Shown here one piece after another: positions 17,842-27,725 of a stretch of DNA of 64,000 nucleotides; the stretch's first letter is position 1, and every line of letters starts with the position of its first letter. The position numbers were made by a program, and so were the translations under genes. The notes under the pieces are model-generated. The model worked only from the letters and a program-made list of their open reading frames with translations, did no database searches and was not told the DNA's origin. Origin of the DNA: Rhizobiales bacterium UBA1912 (GTDB lineage Bacteria; Pseudomonadota; Alphaproteobacteria; Rhizobiales; Devosiaceae); NCBI GenBank assembly GCA_002337455.1, contig DDGC01000027.1, positions 37,251 to 101,250 on the forward strand. Direction: 5' to 3'.

Positions 17842-18914
17842 AGGGAGAGGGTGCCCTCAAATTCCACGGCATCGCCGCTACGCTCCACAAGTTCGCCGAC
17901 GATGCTGGCGATTTCGCCATGGCTCTCGAGCCGGGTAACCAGCGCCTCGGCGTCGTCTGCTCCGACGGCGACCAGCATGCCCACGCCGCAATTGAAGGTG
18001 CGTAGCATTTCGCGCTCGGCAATCCCGCCTTGTTTGGCCAGCCAGCCAAAGACGTTCGGTGTGGAAACCGCAGCAAGATTGACGCGGGCTGCCAGCGTTT
18101 GCGGCAGGACACGAGGGATATTCTCCTGAAATCCGCCACCGGTGATATGGGCCAGTGCCTTGATGCCCAGGCCGGACCGGATCGCGTCGAGCAGCGGCTT
18201 GACGTAGATTTTGGTTGGTGTGAGCAAGGCGGCGCCCAGGCTGGTTTCCGGCGCAAAGGGCGCGGGATCGGACCAATCGAGGCCAGACATGGTGACAATC
18301 TTGCGCACCAGCGAATAGCCGTTGGAATGAACTCCGGACGAAGCGATGGCCACCAGCTTGTCGCCAGGGCCGATGTCGCTGCGGGGCAGCAGGCTGCCGC
18401 GCTCGGCGGCGCCGACGGCAAATCCAGCGAGGTCATAATCGCCGCCGTGATACATGCCGGGCATTTCGGCGGTTTCTCCACCGATCAACGCGCATCCCGC
18501 CTGCCGGCACCCTTCGGCAATGCCTTCGACGATCGCCGTGCCCTGCGCAACGTCGAGGGCGCCCGTGGCAAAATAGTCGAGGAAGAACAGCGGCTCGGCT
18601 CCCTGGACAACGAGGTCGTTGACGCACATCGCAACAAGGTCGATGCCCACGGTATCGTGGATACCGGCTTCGATCGCGATGCGGAGCTTGGTGCCCACAC
18701 CATCATTGGCTGCGACCAGCACGGGATCGGTGAAACCCGCGGCCCTCAGATCGAACAGCCCGCCAAAGCCGCCGATTTCCCCATCGGCACCGGGGCGGCG
18801 GGTCGATTTGACCGCCGGCTTGATGGCTTCGACAAGAGCGTTTCCGGCGTCGATGTCGACCCCGGCCTGCTTGTACGATAGGCCATTGGAGGGCAGGTTT
18901 GGATCGTCTGACAT
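17838..18914 (-). CDS. purM: Phosphoribosylformylglycinamidine cyclo-ligase
   Basis: Fifth step of purine synthesis, ATP-dependent ring closure to AIR. 358 residues from the ATG at 18914 (MSDDPNLPSNG); longer in-frame starts lack support. AIR synthetase motifs are GFGGLFDLRAAGF, VAANDGVGTKLRIA, GGETAEMPGMY and HITGGGFQENIPRVLP. The gene leads the purM-purN pair and is divergent from perM; the gap 18915-19041 must hold both promoters but no clear box was recognised. Confidence 0.97.
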   Translation of the reverse strand: MSDDPNLPSNGLSYKQAGVDIDAGNALVEAIKPAVKSTRRPGADGEIGGFGGLFDLRAAGFTDPVLVAANDGVGTKLRIAIEAGIHDTVGIDLVAMCVNDLVVQGAEPLFFLDYFATGALDVAQGTAIVEGIAEGCRQAGCALIGGETAEMPGMYHGGDYDLAGFAVGAAERGSLLPRSDIGPGDKLVAIASSGVHSNGYSLVRKIVTMSGLDWSDPAPFAPETSLGAALLTPTKIYVKPLLDAIRSGLGIKALAHITGGGFQENIPRVLPQTLAARVNLAAVSTPNVFGWLAKQGGIAEREMLRTFNCGVGMLVAVGADDAEALVTRLESHGEIASIVGELVERSGDAVEFEGTLSL

Positions 18915-19041
18915 TTGAATACGCCATCCCCGGTGAGGCGCCGTCATGAAGGCCGGCATCAGATTAACGTTGATTGGCCCGGTTGGGCTCTATATTTCGA
19001 AAGGCTGATACCGGCTCACAACGCTACGCGCAAGGACTGCC

Positions 19042-20160
19042 ATGTCTCTCAAGAACCAGATAACCTTCTGGATCGCACTGTTTGTCGTTCTGGGCGTGCT
19101 GTTGTGGGTCTTCCGCGGCATTCTGCTGCCGTTCGTTCTCGGCATCACTCTGGCGTACCTGCTCAACCCGTTCGTCGACTGGCTGCAAAGCCGCAAGGTT
19201 CATCGCGGGTTTGCCACGCTGATCGTGATGGTGCTGGCAATGCTGGCATTGCTTGCCGTGTTTCTGCTGATCGTACCGCTGCTGCTGCAGCAGGCGTTCG
19301 GTCTGGCGCGCAACATTCCCACTTATGTGCAGCAATTGCAGGTGTTCATCGAGAACATGATCCCGCGACTCGAGCAGTGGCTCGGTCCCGAGCGGATGCA
19401 GGAACTCGAACGGGGCATCGAGCAGATGTTTGCCGATGGCATCGGCATGCTCACCGGCTTTACGGGACAGGTGATGCAGCAATCGATGAGCATCATCAAC
19501 ACGATCGGCATCATGATCGTTACCCCCGTCGTTGCGTTCTATCTCCTTTTGGACTGGGACCGGATGGTGGCATCCGTTGATAGCCTGTTTCCGCCGGCGC
19601 ACCGCTCCGAGATGCATGCGCTGTTCAAGGACATGGATATCGCCCTTGCCGGATTCGTGCGCGGGCAGGGGGCCGTGGTCGGGATTTTGGCGGTCTTTTA
19701 TGCTGTCACGCTGTCGTTGGCTGGGTTGAGCTTCGGTCTCGCCATCGGCCTGATGGCGGGCCTCTTCAGTTTCATTCCCTATGTCGGCGCGTTGATCGGG
19801 TTCGTCCTTTCGATGGGTATTGCCCTGGTTCAGTTCTGGCCTGATTGGGTCATGATGGCGGTAATTCTGGCGATTTTCCTCGTCGGCCAGTTTCTCGAAG
19901 GCAATATTTTATATCCCAAGCTCGTGGGGTCGAGCATTGGCGTTCATCCGGTCTGGCTGATGTTCTCGCTCTTTGCCTTCGCTGTGTTGTTTGGCGCCTT
20001 GGGTGTCTTGATCGCCGTGCCGCTTGCGGCCATCTGTGGCGTTCTGGTTCGCTGGGCCGTCCGCAAATACAAGCAGAGCCCTCTCTACGATTCCCAGGCT
20101 GCAGCAATGATTGCTCCCCAAGAGGCTGGCGCCGATGCAAGCCCAAAAGAAATCTCCTAG
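19042..20160 (+). CDS. AI-2E/PerM-family transporter
   Basis: 372 residues with about eight membrane segments. Family signs are an N-terminal helical hairpin (LPFVLGITLAYLLNPFVDWL), a long amphipathic middle region, and the C-terminal QFLEGNILYPKLVGSSIGVH motif. Proteins of this family have been linked to autoinducer-2 export or ion/proton antiport, but the substrate of this member is unknown. The gene begins a rightward run with hdaA, ppk and ppx, and its end overlaps hdaA by 26 bases. Confidence 0.9.
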   Translation: MSLKNQITFWIALFVVLGVLLWVFRGILLPFVLGITLAYLLNPFVDWLQSRKVHRGFATLIVMVLAMLALLAVFLLIVPLLLQQAFGLARNIPTYVQQLQVFIENMIPRLEQWLGPERMQELERGIEQMFADGIGMLTGFTGQVMQQSMSIINTIGIMIVTPVVAFYLLLDWDRMVASVDSLFPPAHRSEMHALFKDMDIALAGFVRGQGAVVGILAVFYAVTLSLAGLSFGLAIGLMAGLFSFIPYVGALIGFVLSMGIALVQFWPDWVMMAVILAIFLVGQFLEGNILYPKLVGSSIGVHPVWLMFSLFAFAVLFGALGVLIAVPLAAICGVLVRWAVRKYKQSPLYDSQAAAMIAPQEAGADASPKEIS

Positions 20161-20842
20161 TTCCTTGTCCCCGCTGACAAAGGAGCAGCTTATTCTCGAT
20201 CTTGGGCACGAGGTTGCCCAGACCGAGGATGATTTCATGGTCTGTGCGGGCAATGAGTTGGCTTTCGCCCATGTCATGGCCTTTCCGGCCTGGGCGGCGC
20301 CCATGACTTTGCTCGTCGGCGCTGCCAAGTCGGGGAAATCCCATCTGGCGGGGATATGGGCCAGGCGGGCCGATGCCGTTATCGCTTGTCCCGATAATGT
20401 CGAAGCGCTTGCGGCCGACGGTGGAAAGAGACCGGTGCTGGTGGAAGATTCGGACCGAAACGCGTATGAAGAGGCGGAGTTGTTTCATCTGCTCAACCAG
20501 TCGATGCGCGACGAGCGACCGATTTTGATGACGGCCAGAACGCAGGTCGCAGAATGGCCGTACCGGACAAACGACGTCAAATCGCGCGCCAGGTTGGCCG
20601 CGCACTTTTCGCTCACGGCGCCCGATGACATCTTGTTGTCGCAGATGTTCGTGAAATTGTTCGCCGACAGGCAGTTGTCGGTCGATCCGAAAGTAATCTC
20701 CTATCTGGTGGGCCGTATGGAGCGCTCGTCGGAAGAAGTTGTCGCTTTGGTCGAACTGGTGGACAAGATGTCGCTATCACGCGGCCGGGCAATCACGCGG
20801 GCCATTGCGGCCGAGGCGCTTGTAATTCGCTCGGAACGCTAG
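20135..20842 (+). CDS. hdaA: DnaA-related regulatory inactivator HdaA
   Basis: 235-residue short AAA+ protein related to DnaA. Hda-type proteins pair with the sliding clamp to stimulate ATP hydrolysis by DnaA and so prevent re-initiation. The phosphate loop is GAAKSGKSHLAG near residue 59, Walker B is PVLVEDSDR, and the C-terminal lid carries MERSSEEVVALVELVDKMSL. There is no DNA-binding domain IV, which separates it from DnaA. The position between perM and ppk matches related genomes. Confidence 0.88.
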   Translation: MQAQKKSPSSLSPLTKEQLILDLGHEVAQTEDDFMVCAGNELAFAHVMAFPAWAAPMTLLVGAAKSGKSHLAGIWARRADAVIACPDNVEALAADGGKRPVLVEDSDRNAYEEAELFHLLNQSMRDERPILMTARTQVAEWPYRTNDVKSRARLAAHFSLTAPDDILLSQMFVKLFADRQLSVDPKVISYLVGRMERSSEEVVALVELVDKMSLSRGRAITRAIAAEALVIRSER

Positions 20843-20862
20843 CCGAACTGAAAAGGTGACGA

Positions 20863-23043
20863 ATGGACGATATGGCTCATGAGCAGCACTCAACGGACGA
20901 GGCTGCACCCGATATCGAGGCATTGCGCACGAGCCCGGCACGGTTCGTAAACCGTGAAGTGAGCTGGCTGCAGTTCAATATGCGGGTGCTCGAGGAAGCC
21001 GCCAACCCCAATCATCCCCTGCTGGAGAGATTGCGGTTTGTTTCCATCTCGGCCAACAATCTCGATGAATTCTTCATGGTGCGTGTGGCGGGCCTCAAAG
21101 GGCAGTTGCGCGCGGGCCTTCCACGTGAGAGCGCCGACGGCATGACGCCGAGCGAGCAGATCGAGGAAATCACCACCCTTGCCCAACATCTGCATCTCGA
21201 GCAGCAGGATCAGTGGCAGTCGATACGTGAAGAGCTGTTCGAACAGAATATCGTCCTGCTCGAAGCCGCGGACCTGACGGCCGAGCAGGTGGAGTTCCTG
21301 CAAAATACTTTCCGGGAAGAGATATTTCCGGTCCTGACACCGATCGCCATCGACCCTGCACACCCGTTTCCCTTCATCCCCAATCTGGGGTTCTCACTGG
21401 CTTTCCAGCTTGATCGAGCGACCGACAATTCGCGGCTAACGGCGCTGGTGCGGGTTCCTTCCAACCTGGATCGGTTCATAAAGCTGCCCACCAAGGCCAT
21501 TTCGGATCGGCGGGTCGAAATGGTGACCGTCGAGACGATGGTCCAGTTGTTCTTCCACAAGATTTTCCCGGGCTACAATATTGTCGGGCACGGATCGTTC
21601 CGCATCGTCCGTGACAGTGAAATCGAAATCGACGACGAGGCGGCCGATCTGGTCGTCGAGTTCGAGTCGGCACTGCGCCAGCGTCGCCGCGGTCAGGTGA
21701 TCCGGCTGGAAATCGAGCGGTCCATGCCGCGATCGCTCAAGCGGCTCATCGCCGAAGAGCTGGGAATTTCGGCGGAGGATACGTTTGAGGTCGAAGGTTT
21801 CATGGCACTTGCCGACGCTGGCAAGATTTGTGACCTGGACCGTCCGGAGCTGAAGTTTCCCCGCTACCACGCACGTTTCCCTGAGCGTATCCGTGACCAT
21901 CATGGCGATTGCTTTGCGGCAATCCAGGAAAAGGACATCGTCGTCCATCATCCTTATGAGAGTTTCGATGTCGTGGCACAGTTTGTCGCCCAGGCGGCGC
22001 GCGACCCGGATGTGGTTGCGATCAAGCAAACTCTTTACCGGACGTCCAAGGATTCCCCGATCGTCAAGGCCCTGATCGCGGCGGCCGAGACGGGTAAATC
22101 GGTGACTGCGCTGGTTGAACTCAAGGCCCGGTTCGATGAGGAAGCCAATATCCGCTGGGCGCGGGATCTCGAACGTGCAGGCGTGCAGGTGGTCTTCGGG
22201 TTCATCGAACTCAAGACCCACGCCAAGCTCAGCCAGGTCGTGCGGCGCGAGAAAGGCAAACTGGTTTCCTACTGCCACGTCGGGACGGGCAACTATCACC
22301 CGGTGACTGCCAAGATCTATACCGATCTCTCCTACTTCACGGCCGATCCGATCATCACCCGTGATGTGGCGCGGGTCTTTAACTTCATCACCGGCTATGC
22401 GCGGCCCAGCGAACTCGAAGCCATTTCGATTTCGCCGTTTTCGTTACGAGCCAAGTTGCTCGAGCATATCGCGACCGAGATCGAACTGGCCCAGCGGGGG
22501 GAACCTGCGGCGATTTGGTTCAAGTGCAATGCGCTGGTCGATCCCGAGCTCATCGACGCGCTTTACAAGGCGAGCCAGGCAGGGGTCCGGGTCGAGCTGA
22601 TCGTGCGTGGAATTTGCTGTCTGCGCCCCGGAATTCCGGGGTTCTCGGAAAATATCCGCGTCAAATCGATCGTCGGACGCTTCCTTGAGCATTCGCGCAT
22701 CTATTGCTTTGGCAATGGCGGCGAGATGCCTTCGCGCGAAGCTGCGGTCTATATTTCGTCGGCAGACCTTATGCCGCGTAATCTGGACTGGCGTGTCGAA
22801 ACACTGGTACCCATTAAGAATCGGACCGTTCACCGGCAGATTCTCGACCGTATCATGGTGGCCAATCTTCGCGACAACCAGCAGAGCTGGGAGGTTCTCC
22901 CGGACGGCACTGCGCAACGCATCGCGCAGGGCGAGGGAGAAGAAGCGTTCAACGCCCATGACTACTTTATGACCAATCCGTCCCTGTCAGGGCGCGGCAG
23001 CGCTTTGCACGGAGACAGCGACGACGAGGACAATGATCTTTGA
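20863..23043 (+). CDS. ppk: Polyphosphate kinase 1
   Basis: Makes inorganic polyphosphate from the gamma-phosphate of ATP. 726 residues, normal for PPK1. Visible motifs: RFVNREVSWLQFNMRVLEEA in the N domain, AIKQTLYRTSKDSPIVKALI in the first catalytic domain, and SYCHVGTGNYHPVTAKIY, in which His472 is the likely phospho-acceptor. RVKSIVGRFLEHSRIY carries the second catalytic histidine. Its stop overlaps the ppx start, so kinase and phosphatase are co-translated. Confidence 0.97.
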   Translation: MDDMAHEQHSTDEAAPDIEALRTSPARFVNREVSWLQFNMRVLEEAANPNHPLLERLRFVSISANNLDEFFMVRVAGLKGQLRAGLPRESADGMTPSEQIEEITTLAQHLHLEQQDQWQSIREELFEQNIVLLEAADLTAEQVEFLQNTFREEIFPVLTPIAIDPAHPFPFIPNLGFSLAFQLDRATDNSRLTALVRVPSNLDRFIKLPTKAISDRRVEMVTVETMVQLFFHKIFPGYNIVGHGSFRIVRDSEIEIDDEAADLVVEFESALRQRRRGQVIRLEIERSMPRSLKRLIAEELGISAEDTFEVEGFMALADAGKICDLDRPELKFPRYHARFPERIRDHHGDCFAAIQEKDIVVHHPYESFDVVAQFVAQAARDPDVVAIKQTLYRTSKDSPIVKALIAAAETGKSVTALVELKARFDEEANIRWARDLERAGVQVVFGFIELKTHAKLSQVVRREKGKLVSYCHVGTGNYHPVTAKIYTDLSYFTADPIITRDVARVFNFITGYARPSELEAISISPFSLRAKLLEHIATEIELAQRGEPAAIWFKCNALVDPELIDALYKASQAGVRVELIVRGICCLRPGIPGFSENIRVKSIVGRFLEHSRIYCFGNGGEMPSREAAVYISSADLMPRNLDWRVETLVPIKNRTVHRQILDRIMVANLRDNQQSWEVLPDGTAQRIAQGEGEEAFNAHDYFMTNPSLSGRGSALHGDSDDEDNDL

Positions 23044-24581
23044 TTCGATTCTGGAGCCTTGAATCCGATCCCGCCGGGCAGGGGCGCCTTTCAGGCGCCA
23101 AGCCTGTTGCGGTGCTAGACATCGGCTCGAACTCTGTACGACTAGTCGTCTATGAGCGTCTGACGCGTGCCCTGACCGTGCTCTACAATGAGAAGTCGTC
23201 CAGCACACTCGGACGAGGGGTCGCGGCAACGGGGCGGTTGGCTGAGACCTCGATGGCCAGCGCCCTCAAGGCAATCCGGCGGTTTGCGCTTGTCTGCCGC
23301 CTGACCGAAGTCGGCGATATCTACGCCATTGCGACGTCAGCAACCCGCGAGGCCGAAAACGGGCCGGAATTTGCGCGGGCCGTCGAAGACATTATCGGTG
23401 TGCCGGTGCGCGTGCTCAGTGGCGTCGAGGAGGCCCATTACGCGGCCCTGGGGTTGGTGTCGGGCATGCCCGGGTTTATGGGGGTCGTGGGCGATCTGGG
23501 CGGCGGGAGCCTGGAACTGGCCATGGTGGATGGTGGACACGATACCGGTGGGGAAACCCACGAACTCGGGGTTATCCGCCTCCAGGATGATACGCAGATG
23601 ACCCCGAGCAAGGCGTCGGGGATTATCAACGAGCGCCTCAAAGCTTCGAAGTTGCTCGAGCGCGGGAAATACAGGAGCTTTGCAGCCATCGGCGGGACAT
23701 GGCGCGCTCTGGCCAAGCTGCATCAAGCCCGATGCAGCTATCCTCTGCACATGGTGCAGGACTACGTCGTTCGCACGGCCGACATCCTGCCGCTGTGCGA
23801 TGCCCTGATCGAGGGCAATGGCGACAGGAAGCTGGTCAAGGGCATCGAAACTGTCTCGGGTTCGCGGAAGGAACTTCTGCCGTACGGCGCTGCCGTCCTG
23901 GCTGAAGTGTTGCGGACCGGCGAGTTCGACGAAGTCGTCTTTTCGGCCCAGGGCGTTCGCGAAGGCTATTTGTACGATAGGCTCGCTGACGACGACAAGG
24001 GAATCGATCCTTTGCTGCAGGCGGCGGAGGAAATCTCGACGCTGCGCTCACGGGCGCCGGAATTTTCCGGCGACCTTATTGATGGCAGCGGCGCGTTGTT
24101 CAATCTCATCGGTGTCGAGGAAACCACTGATGAAGAAAGATTGCGCAAAGCGGCTTGCTACATTTCCGACATCGGTTGGCGAGCGCATCCTGACTATCGA
24201 GGGGAACAGAGCATCCAGATGGTGGCCTTTTCCGACATTGTCGGGATCAGCCATGCCGGTCGGGCCTTCCTCGCTCAGACCCTTGCGTTTCGCTACATGG
24301 GTTTCAAGCAAAAGAGCACAAATGCCAAATTGCTTGAACTCGCAGGCAAGGATCTCAGCCCGAGGGCGCGGCTGATCGCTGCCTATTTCCGGGTCGCTTA
24401 TCCTCTGGCGGCAGCCATGCCGGGCATTCTGCCGCGCACCCGGTTCTCGGTGGATGGCAAGATCCTGGAGTTGCACCTGCCGTCCGATCTGGCGTTTCTG
24501 GACGGCGACAGGATGCGCGGGCGCCAACGCCAACTGGCCACCGAGGCGGGGTTCAAGGACGGTACAATAAGGGTCGATTGA
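23040..24581 (+). CDS. ppx: Exopolyphosphatase (Ppx/GppA family)
   Basis: 513 residues in the actin-like ASKHA fold. Phosphate-binding motifs are VLDIGSNSVRLVVYE near residue 24 and VVGDLGGGSLELAMVDG near 150. The C-terminal half is the helical domain of the longer Ppx type. The likely start is the TTG at 23040, which overlaps the ppk stop; no ATG or well-placed GTG precedes the first motif. It degrades polyphosphate and may also act on pppGpp. It converges with rnd. Confidence 0.93.
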   Translation: MIRFWSLESDPAGQGRLSGAKPVAVLDIGSNSVRLVVYERLTRALTVLYNEKSSSTLGRGVAATGRLAETSMASALKAIRRFALVCRLTEVGDIYAIATSATREAENGPEFARAVEDIIGVPVRVLSGVEEAHYAALGLVSGMPGFMGVVGDLGGGSLELAMVDGGHDTGGETHELGVIRLQDDTQMTPSKASGIINERLKASKLLERGKYRSFAAIGGTWRALAKLHQARCSYPLHMVQDYVVRTADILPLCDALIEGNGDRKLVKGIETVSGSRKELLPYGAAVLAEVLRTGEFDEVVFSAQGVREGYLYDRLADDDKGIDPLLQAAEEISTLRSRAPEFSGDLIDGSGALFNLIGVEETTDEERLRKAACYISDIGWRAHPDYRGEQSIQMVAFSDIVGISHAGRAFLAQTLAFRYMGFKQKSTNAKLLELAGKDLSPRARLIAAYFRVAYPLAAAMPGILPRTRFSVDGKILELHLPSDLAFLDGDRMRGRQRQLATEAGFKDGTIRVD

Positions 24582-24589
24582 CCCTTATT
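24566..24589. terminator. Palindrome spanning both stop codons of ppx and rnd
   Basis: AATAAGGGTC (24566-24575) and GACCCTTATT (24580-24589) are perfect arms around GATT. The ppx stop (24579-24581) and the rnd stop (24585-24587) both fall within it. There is no long T-run, so a bidirectional, probably weak terminator is inferred. Confidence 0.5.
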
Positions 24590-25745
24590 CGCCCAGTTCC
24601 ACGGACACTTCGACCACGCCCTTGCGAGTCGCGGCCAGTGCCATGCGCCCGTGTTTGATCGCCAGGGCTTTTTCGCCGAACAGCTTGCGGCGCCAGCCCT
24701 TAAGGGCAGGGACGTCTGCGTTGTCATCGAGCACGATGGCGTCGATGTCGTCGGAACTGGCGATGATGCGGGTTGCCACGCCGTTGGCATCGGCGACGGC
24801 CTTCAGCCAGACTCGAAGCAGGTCACCGACAGCACCCTTGGGTGACGGGCCCCGTGGACGTTCGGCAATCTTGGGAAGGCTCGATTTGTCTGCCGCTTCC
24901 ACCGATTTGATGATGGCGATTACTTCTGCCGCGGCAGATGACCGGCCGTAACCACGCGGTACGGCGCGAAGCTTTTCAAAGGCATCGGGCGTCGTGGGGC
25001 GCTGTATGGCCAGTTCGGCGATGGCGTCGTCTTTGAGTATACGACCGCGCGGCTGGTCGTTCTCCTGCGCTCGCCGTTCGCGCCAGGCGGCAATAGCCTG
25101 AAGGGCGGCCAGATCGCGGGGCTTGTTGACCCGGGCCTTTACCCGCTTCCATGCGACTTCGGGCTGAATGACGTAAGTGTCGACACTTTCCAGGATGGCC
25201 ATTTCGTCGGCGACCCAGGCGCCGCGGCGCGTCTTTTCGATTTCGCTGCGCAGTTGTGCATAGATATCGCGAAGATGAGTGACGTCGGCCAGAGCGTAAT
25301 TGAGCTGCTTTTCGGTCAGTGGGCGATGCGACCAGTCCGTAAAGCGCGAACTCTTGTCGATCTGTTCGCCGACCACTGAGCGCACGAGATTGTCATAGGA
25401 CACCGAATCGCCGTGACCACAGACGCTGGCGGCCACTTGGGTATCAAAAATCGGGTGGGGGACGACGCCGAACAGCTTTACGAAGATTTCGATGTCCTGC
25501 CTTGCCGCATGGAACACCTTTGTCACATGTCGGTCCGCAAGAAGTTCGGCGAACGGCGCCAGATCGATGTCGTCGGCAAGGGGGTCGATGATGACCGCCC
25601 TGTCGGTGGTGGCAGCCTGGATGAGGCAGAGCTTTGGCCAATATGTCGTTTCGCGCAAGAATTCGGTGTCGACGGTCACGAAATCATAGGTCGCAGCGTC
25701 CTTGCAGAACGCTTCCAGCGCCCGCGTCGAAGTGATGACCTGCAT
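24585..25745 (-). CDS. rnd: Ribonuclease D
   Basis: 3'-5' exoribonuclease acting in tRNA and structured RNA maturation. 386 residues from the ATG at 25745 (MQVITSTRALEAF); upstream in-frame codons would run through the promoter region and are rejected. The DEDD exonuclease is intact: VTVDTEFLRE, VFHAARQDIEIF, and LNYALADVTHLRDIY with the Y-x3-D ending. An HRDC-type helical domain follows from about residue 210. It faces divergent aspS with 153 bases between. Confidence 0.95.
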   Translation of the reverse strand: MQVITSTRALEAFCKDAATYDFVTVDTEFLRETTYWPKLCLIQAATTDRAVIIDPLADDIDLAPFAELLADRHVTKVFHAARQDIEIFVKLFGVVPHPIFDTQVAASVCGHGDSVSYDNLVRSVVGEQIDKSSRFTDWSHRPLTEKQLNYALADVTHLRDIYAQLRSEIEKTRRGAWVADEMAILESVDTYVIQPEVAWKRVKARVNKPRDLAALQAIAAWRERRAQENDQPRGRILKDDAIAELAIQRPTTPDAFEKLRAVPRGYGRSSAAAEVIAIIKSVEAADKSSLPKIAERPRGPSPKGAVGDLLRVWLKAVADANGVATRIIASSDDIDAIVLDDNADVPALKGWRRKLFGEKALAIKHGRMALAATRKGVVEVSVELGE

Positions 25746-25898
25746 TGAGTCGGTATCCAGTTCTAAAATAATGGGATGTCTGTTATCAGCATTGTTGTCC
25801 CATCGCAAAGTGCTATGGCGCATCGTGCTTGACATTGGGCACGTCACATGCGCTTTTCCGGCACAAATTCCCACTCCGTTCTCGAAAGACTTGTTGTG

Positions 25899-27683
25899 AT
25901 GCATCGCTATCGTTCGCACACCTGCGCCCAACTCAAAAAGGCAGATGTCGGCTCGACCGCCCGGCTGTCAGGATGGGTGCATCGCATTCGAGATCATGGA
26001 GGATTGCTGTTTATCGACCTGCGTGACCATTACGGGCTGACCCAGTGTGTGATCGATCCGGATTCGCCCGCTTTCAAGCTGGTAGAAAGCGTCCGGGCCG
26101 AATGGGTTATCCGGGTCGATGGTGAGGTCAAGGCGCGCACGCCCGAAACCACCAACAAGAACCTGCCGACAGGCGAGGTCGAAGTTTTCATTCGCGATAT
26201 CGAAGTGTTGAGCAAGTCGGCAGAACTGCCGCTGCCCGTGTTCGGCGAACCTGAATATCCCGAGGATATCCGGCTGCGGTATCGTTTTATCGATCTGCGC
26301 CGTGAAACGTTGCACGCCAACATCGTCAAGCGCACCAGGATCATTTCGGCGATGCGCAGTCGCATGTCCGACATCGGGTTCAGTGAATATTCCACGCCCA
26401 TACTGACGGCCTCGTCGCCGGAAGGGGCTCGCGACTTTCTCGTACCCAGCCGCATCCATCCGGGTAAATTCTTCGCGCTGCCGCAAGCGCCCCAGCAGTA
26501 TAAGCAGCTGCTGATGGTGGCCGGGTTCGATCGCTATTTCCAGATCGCGCCGTGCTTCCGTGATGAGGACCCGCGCGCCGATCGTCTGCCGGGGGAATTC
26601 TACCAGCTCGACGTGGAAATGAGCTTTGTGACCCAGGAAGAAGTCTGGGACACGATGGAGCCAGTTATCCGCGGCGTGTTTGAGGAATTTGCCGAAGGCA
26701 AAAAGGTTACTCAGGAATTCCCGCGTATCCCGTACGATGTGGCGATCCGCAAATACGGTTCGGACAAGCCAGACCTGCGCAACCCGATCGAGATGGAAGA
26801 CGTCACCGAGCATTTCCGGGACTCGGGGTTCAAGGTGTTCGCCAATCAGATCGCAGGCGATCCCAAGGTCGAAGTATGGGCCATCCCGGCTCCGACCGGC
26901 GGGTCCCGTGCGTTCTGCGATCGCATGAACGCCTGGGCGCAGGGCGAGGGCCAGCCCGGACTGGGCTACATCTTCTTTAAGGATGGTGCCGGTTCGGGAC
27001 CGATCGCCAAGAATATCGGTGAGGAGCGTACGGACGCCATTCGCGTTCAGCTCGGACTGGCGGACGGCGATGCCGTGTTCTTCGTCTGTGGTGTGCCGTC
27101 CAAGTTCCACGGATTTGCTGGCGCGGCGCGCACCAAGGTTGGCACCGATCTCGAACTTATCGACCTCGACGGCTATGCGCTGTGCTGGATCGTCGATTTC
27201 CCGTTCTATGAATGGGACGAAGAAGAAAAGAAGTTCGAGTTCGCGCACAATCCGTTCTCAATGCCTCAGGGTGGGCGTAAGGCTCTCGATGGCGAGGACC
27301 CGCTTTCGATCAAGGCCTATCAGTACGACGCCGTCTGCAACGGCTTTGAAATCGCGTCGGGTTCGATCCGTAACCAGGAGCCCGAAACCATGGTTGCCGC
27401 CTTCGAGAAGGTGGGGTTGTCGCGTCAGGACGTTGAAGACCGCTTTGGTGGACTGTATCGCGCGTTCCAGTATGGCGCGCCTCCGCATGGTGGCATGGCG
27501 GCGGGTGTCGACCGCATCGTGATGCTGTTGTGCGGTGTCCAGAACCTGCGGGAGATCACGTTGTTCCCGATGAACCAGCAAGCCGAGGATCTGTTGATGG
27601 GTGCGCCCAACGATGCATCCCCCCGGCAATTGCGCGAACTGCATCTCCGGCTCAATCTGCCGGCAGACAAGAAGAACGCCTGA
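25899..27683 (+). CDS. aspS: Aspartyl-tRNA synthetase, probably non-discriminating
   Basis: 594-residue bacterial class IIb synthetase with the GAD insertion. The anticodon-binding OB fold begins near residue 23 (LSGWVHRIRDHGGLLFIDLR). Motif 2 is CFRDEDPRADRLPGEFYQLD, and the class II motif 3 region ends GGMAAGVDRIVMLLCG. The DHGG at residues 32-35 has the histidine usually found in non-discriminating AspRS, where discriminating enzymes tend to have leucine. With GatCAB in the same window, Asn-tRNA(Asn) may be made by transamidation. The start is the ATG at 25899; a longer frame is open upstream. Confidence 0.95.
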   Translation: MHRYRSHTCAQLKKADVGSTARLSGWVHRIRDHGGLLFIDLRDHYGLTQCVIDPDSPAFKLVESVRAEWVIRVDGEVKARTPETTNKNLPTGEVEVFIRDIEVLSKSAELPLPVFGEPEYPEDIRLRYRFIDLRRETLHANIVKRTRIISAMRSRMSDIGFSEYSTPILTASSPEGARDFLVPSRIHPGKFFALPQAPQQYKQLLMVAGFDRYFQIAPCFRDEDPRADRLPGEFYQLDVEMSFVTQEEVWDTMEPVIRGVFEEFAEGKKVTQEFPRIPYDVAIRKYGSDKPDLRNPIEMEDVTEHFRDSGFKVFANQIAGDPKVEVWAIPAPTGGSRAFCDRMNAWAQGEGQPGLGYIFFKDGAGSGPIAKNIGEERTDAIRVQLGLADGDAVFFVCGVPSKFHGFAGAARTKVGTDLELIDLDGYALCWIVDFPFYEWDEEEKKFEFAHNPFSMPQGGRKALDGEDPLSIKAYQYDAVCNGFEIASGSIRNQEPETMVAAFEKVGLSRQDVEDRFGGLYRAFQYGAPPHGGMAAGVDRIVMLLCGVQNLREITLFPMNQQAEDLLMGAPNDASPRQLRELHLRLNLPADKKNA

Positions 27684-27725
27684 TAGGCGGCGGCGTAAAT
27701 ACGCCAGATTTAATGCGCAGTTAAA

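Noticed and set aside
25746..25931. Longer N-terminus for RNase D
   Set aside because: The extra codons cover the rnd-aspS promoter region and precede the conserved start MQVITSTRAL.
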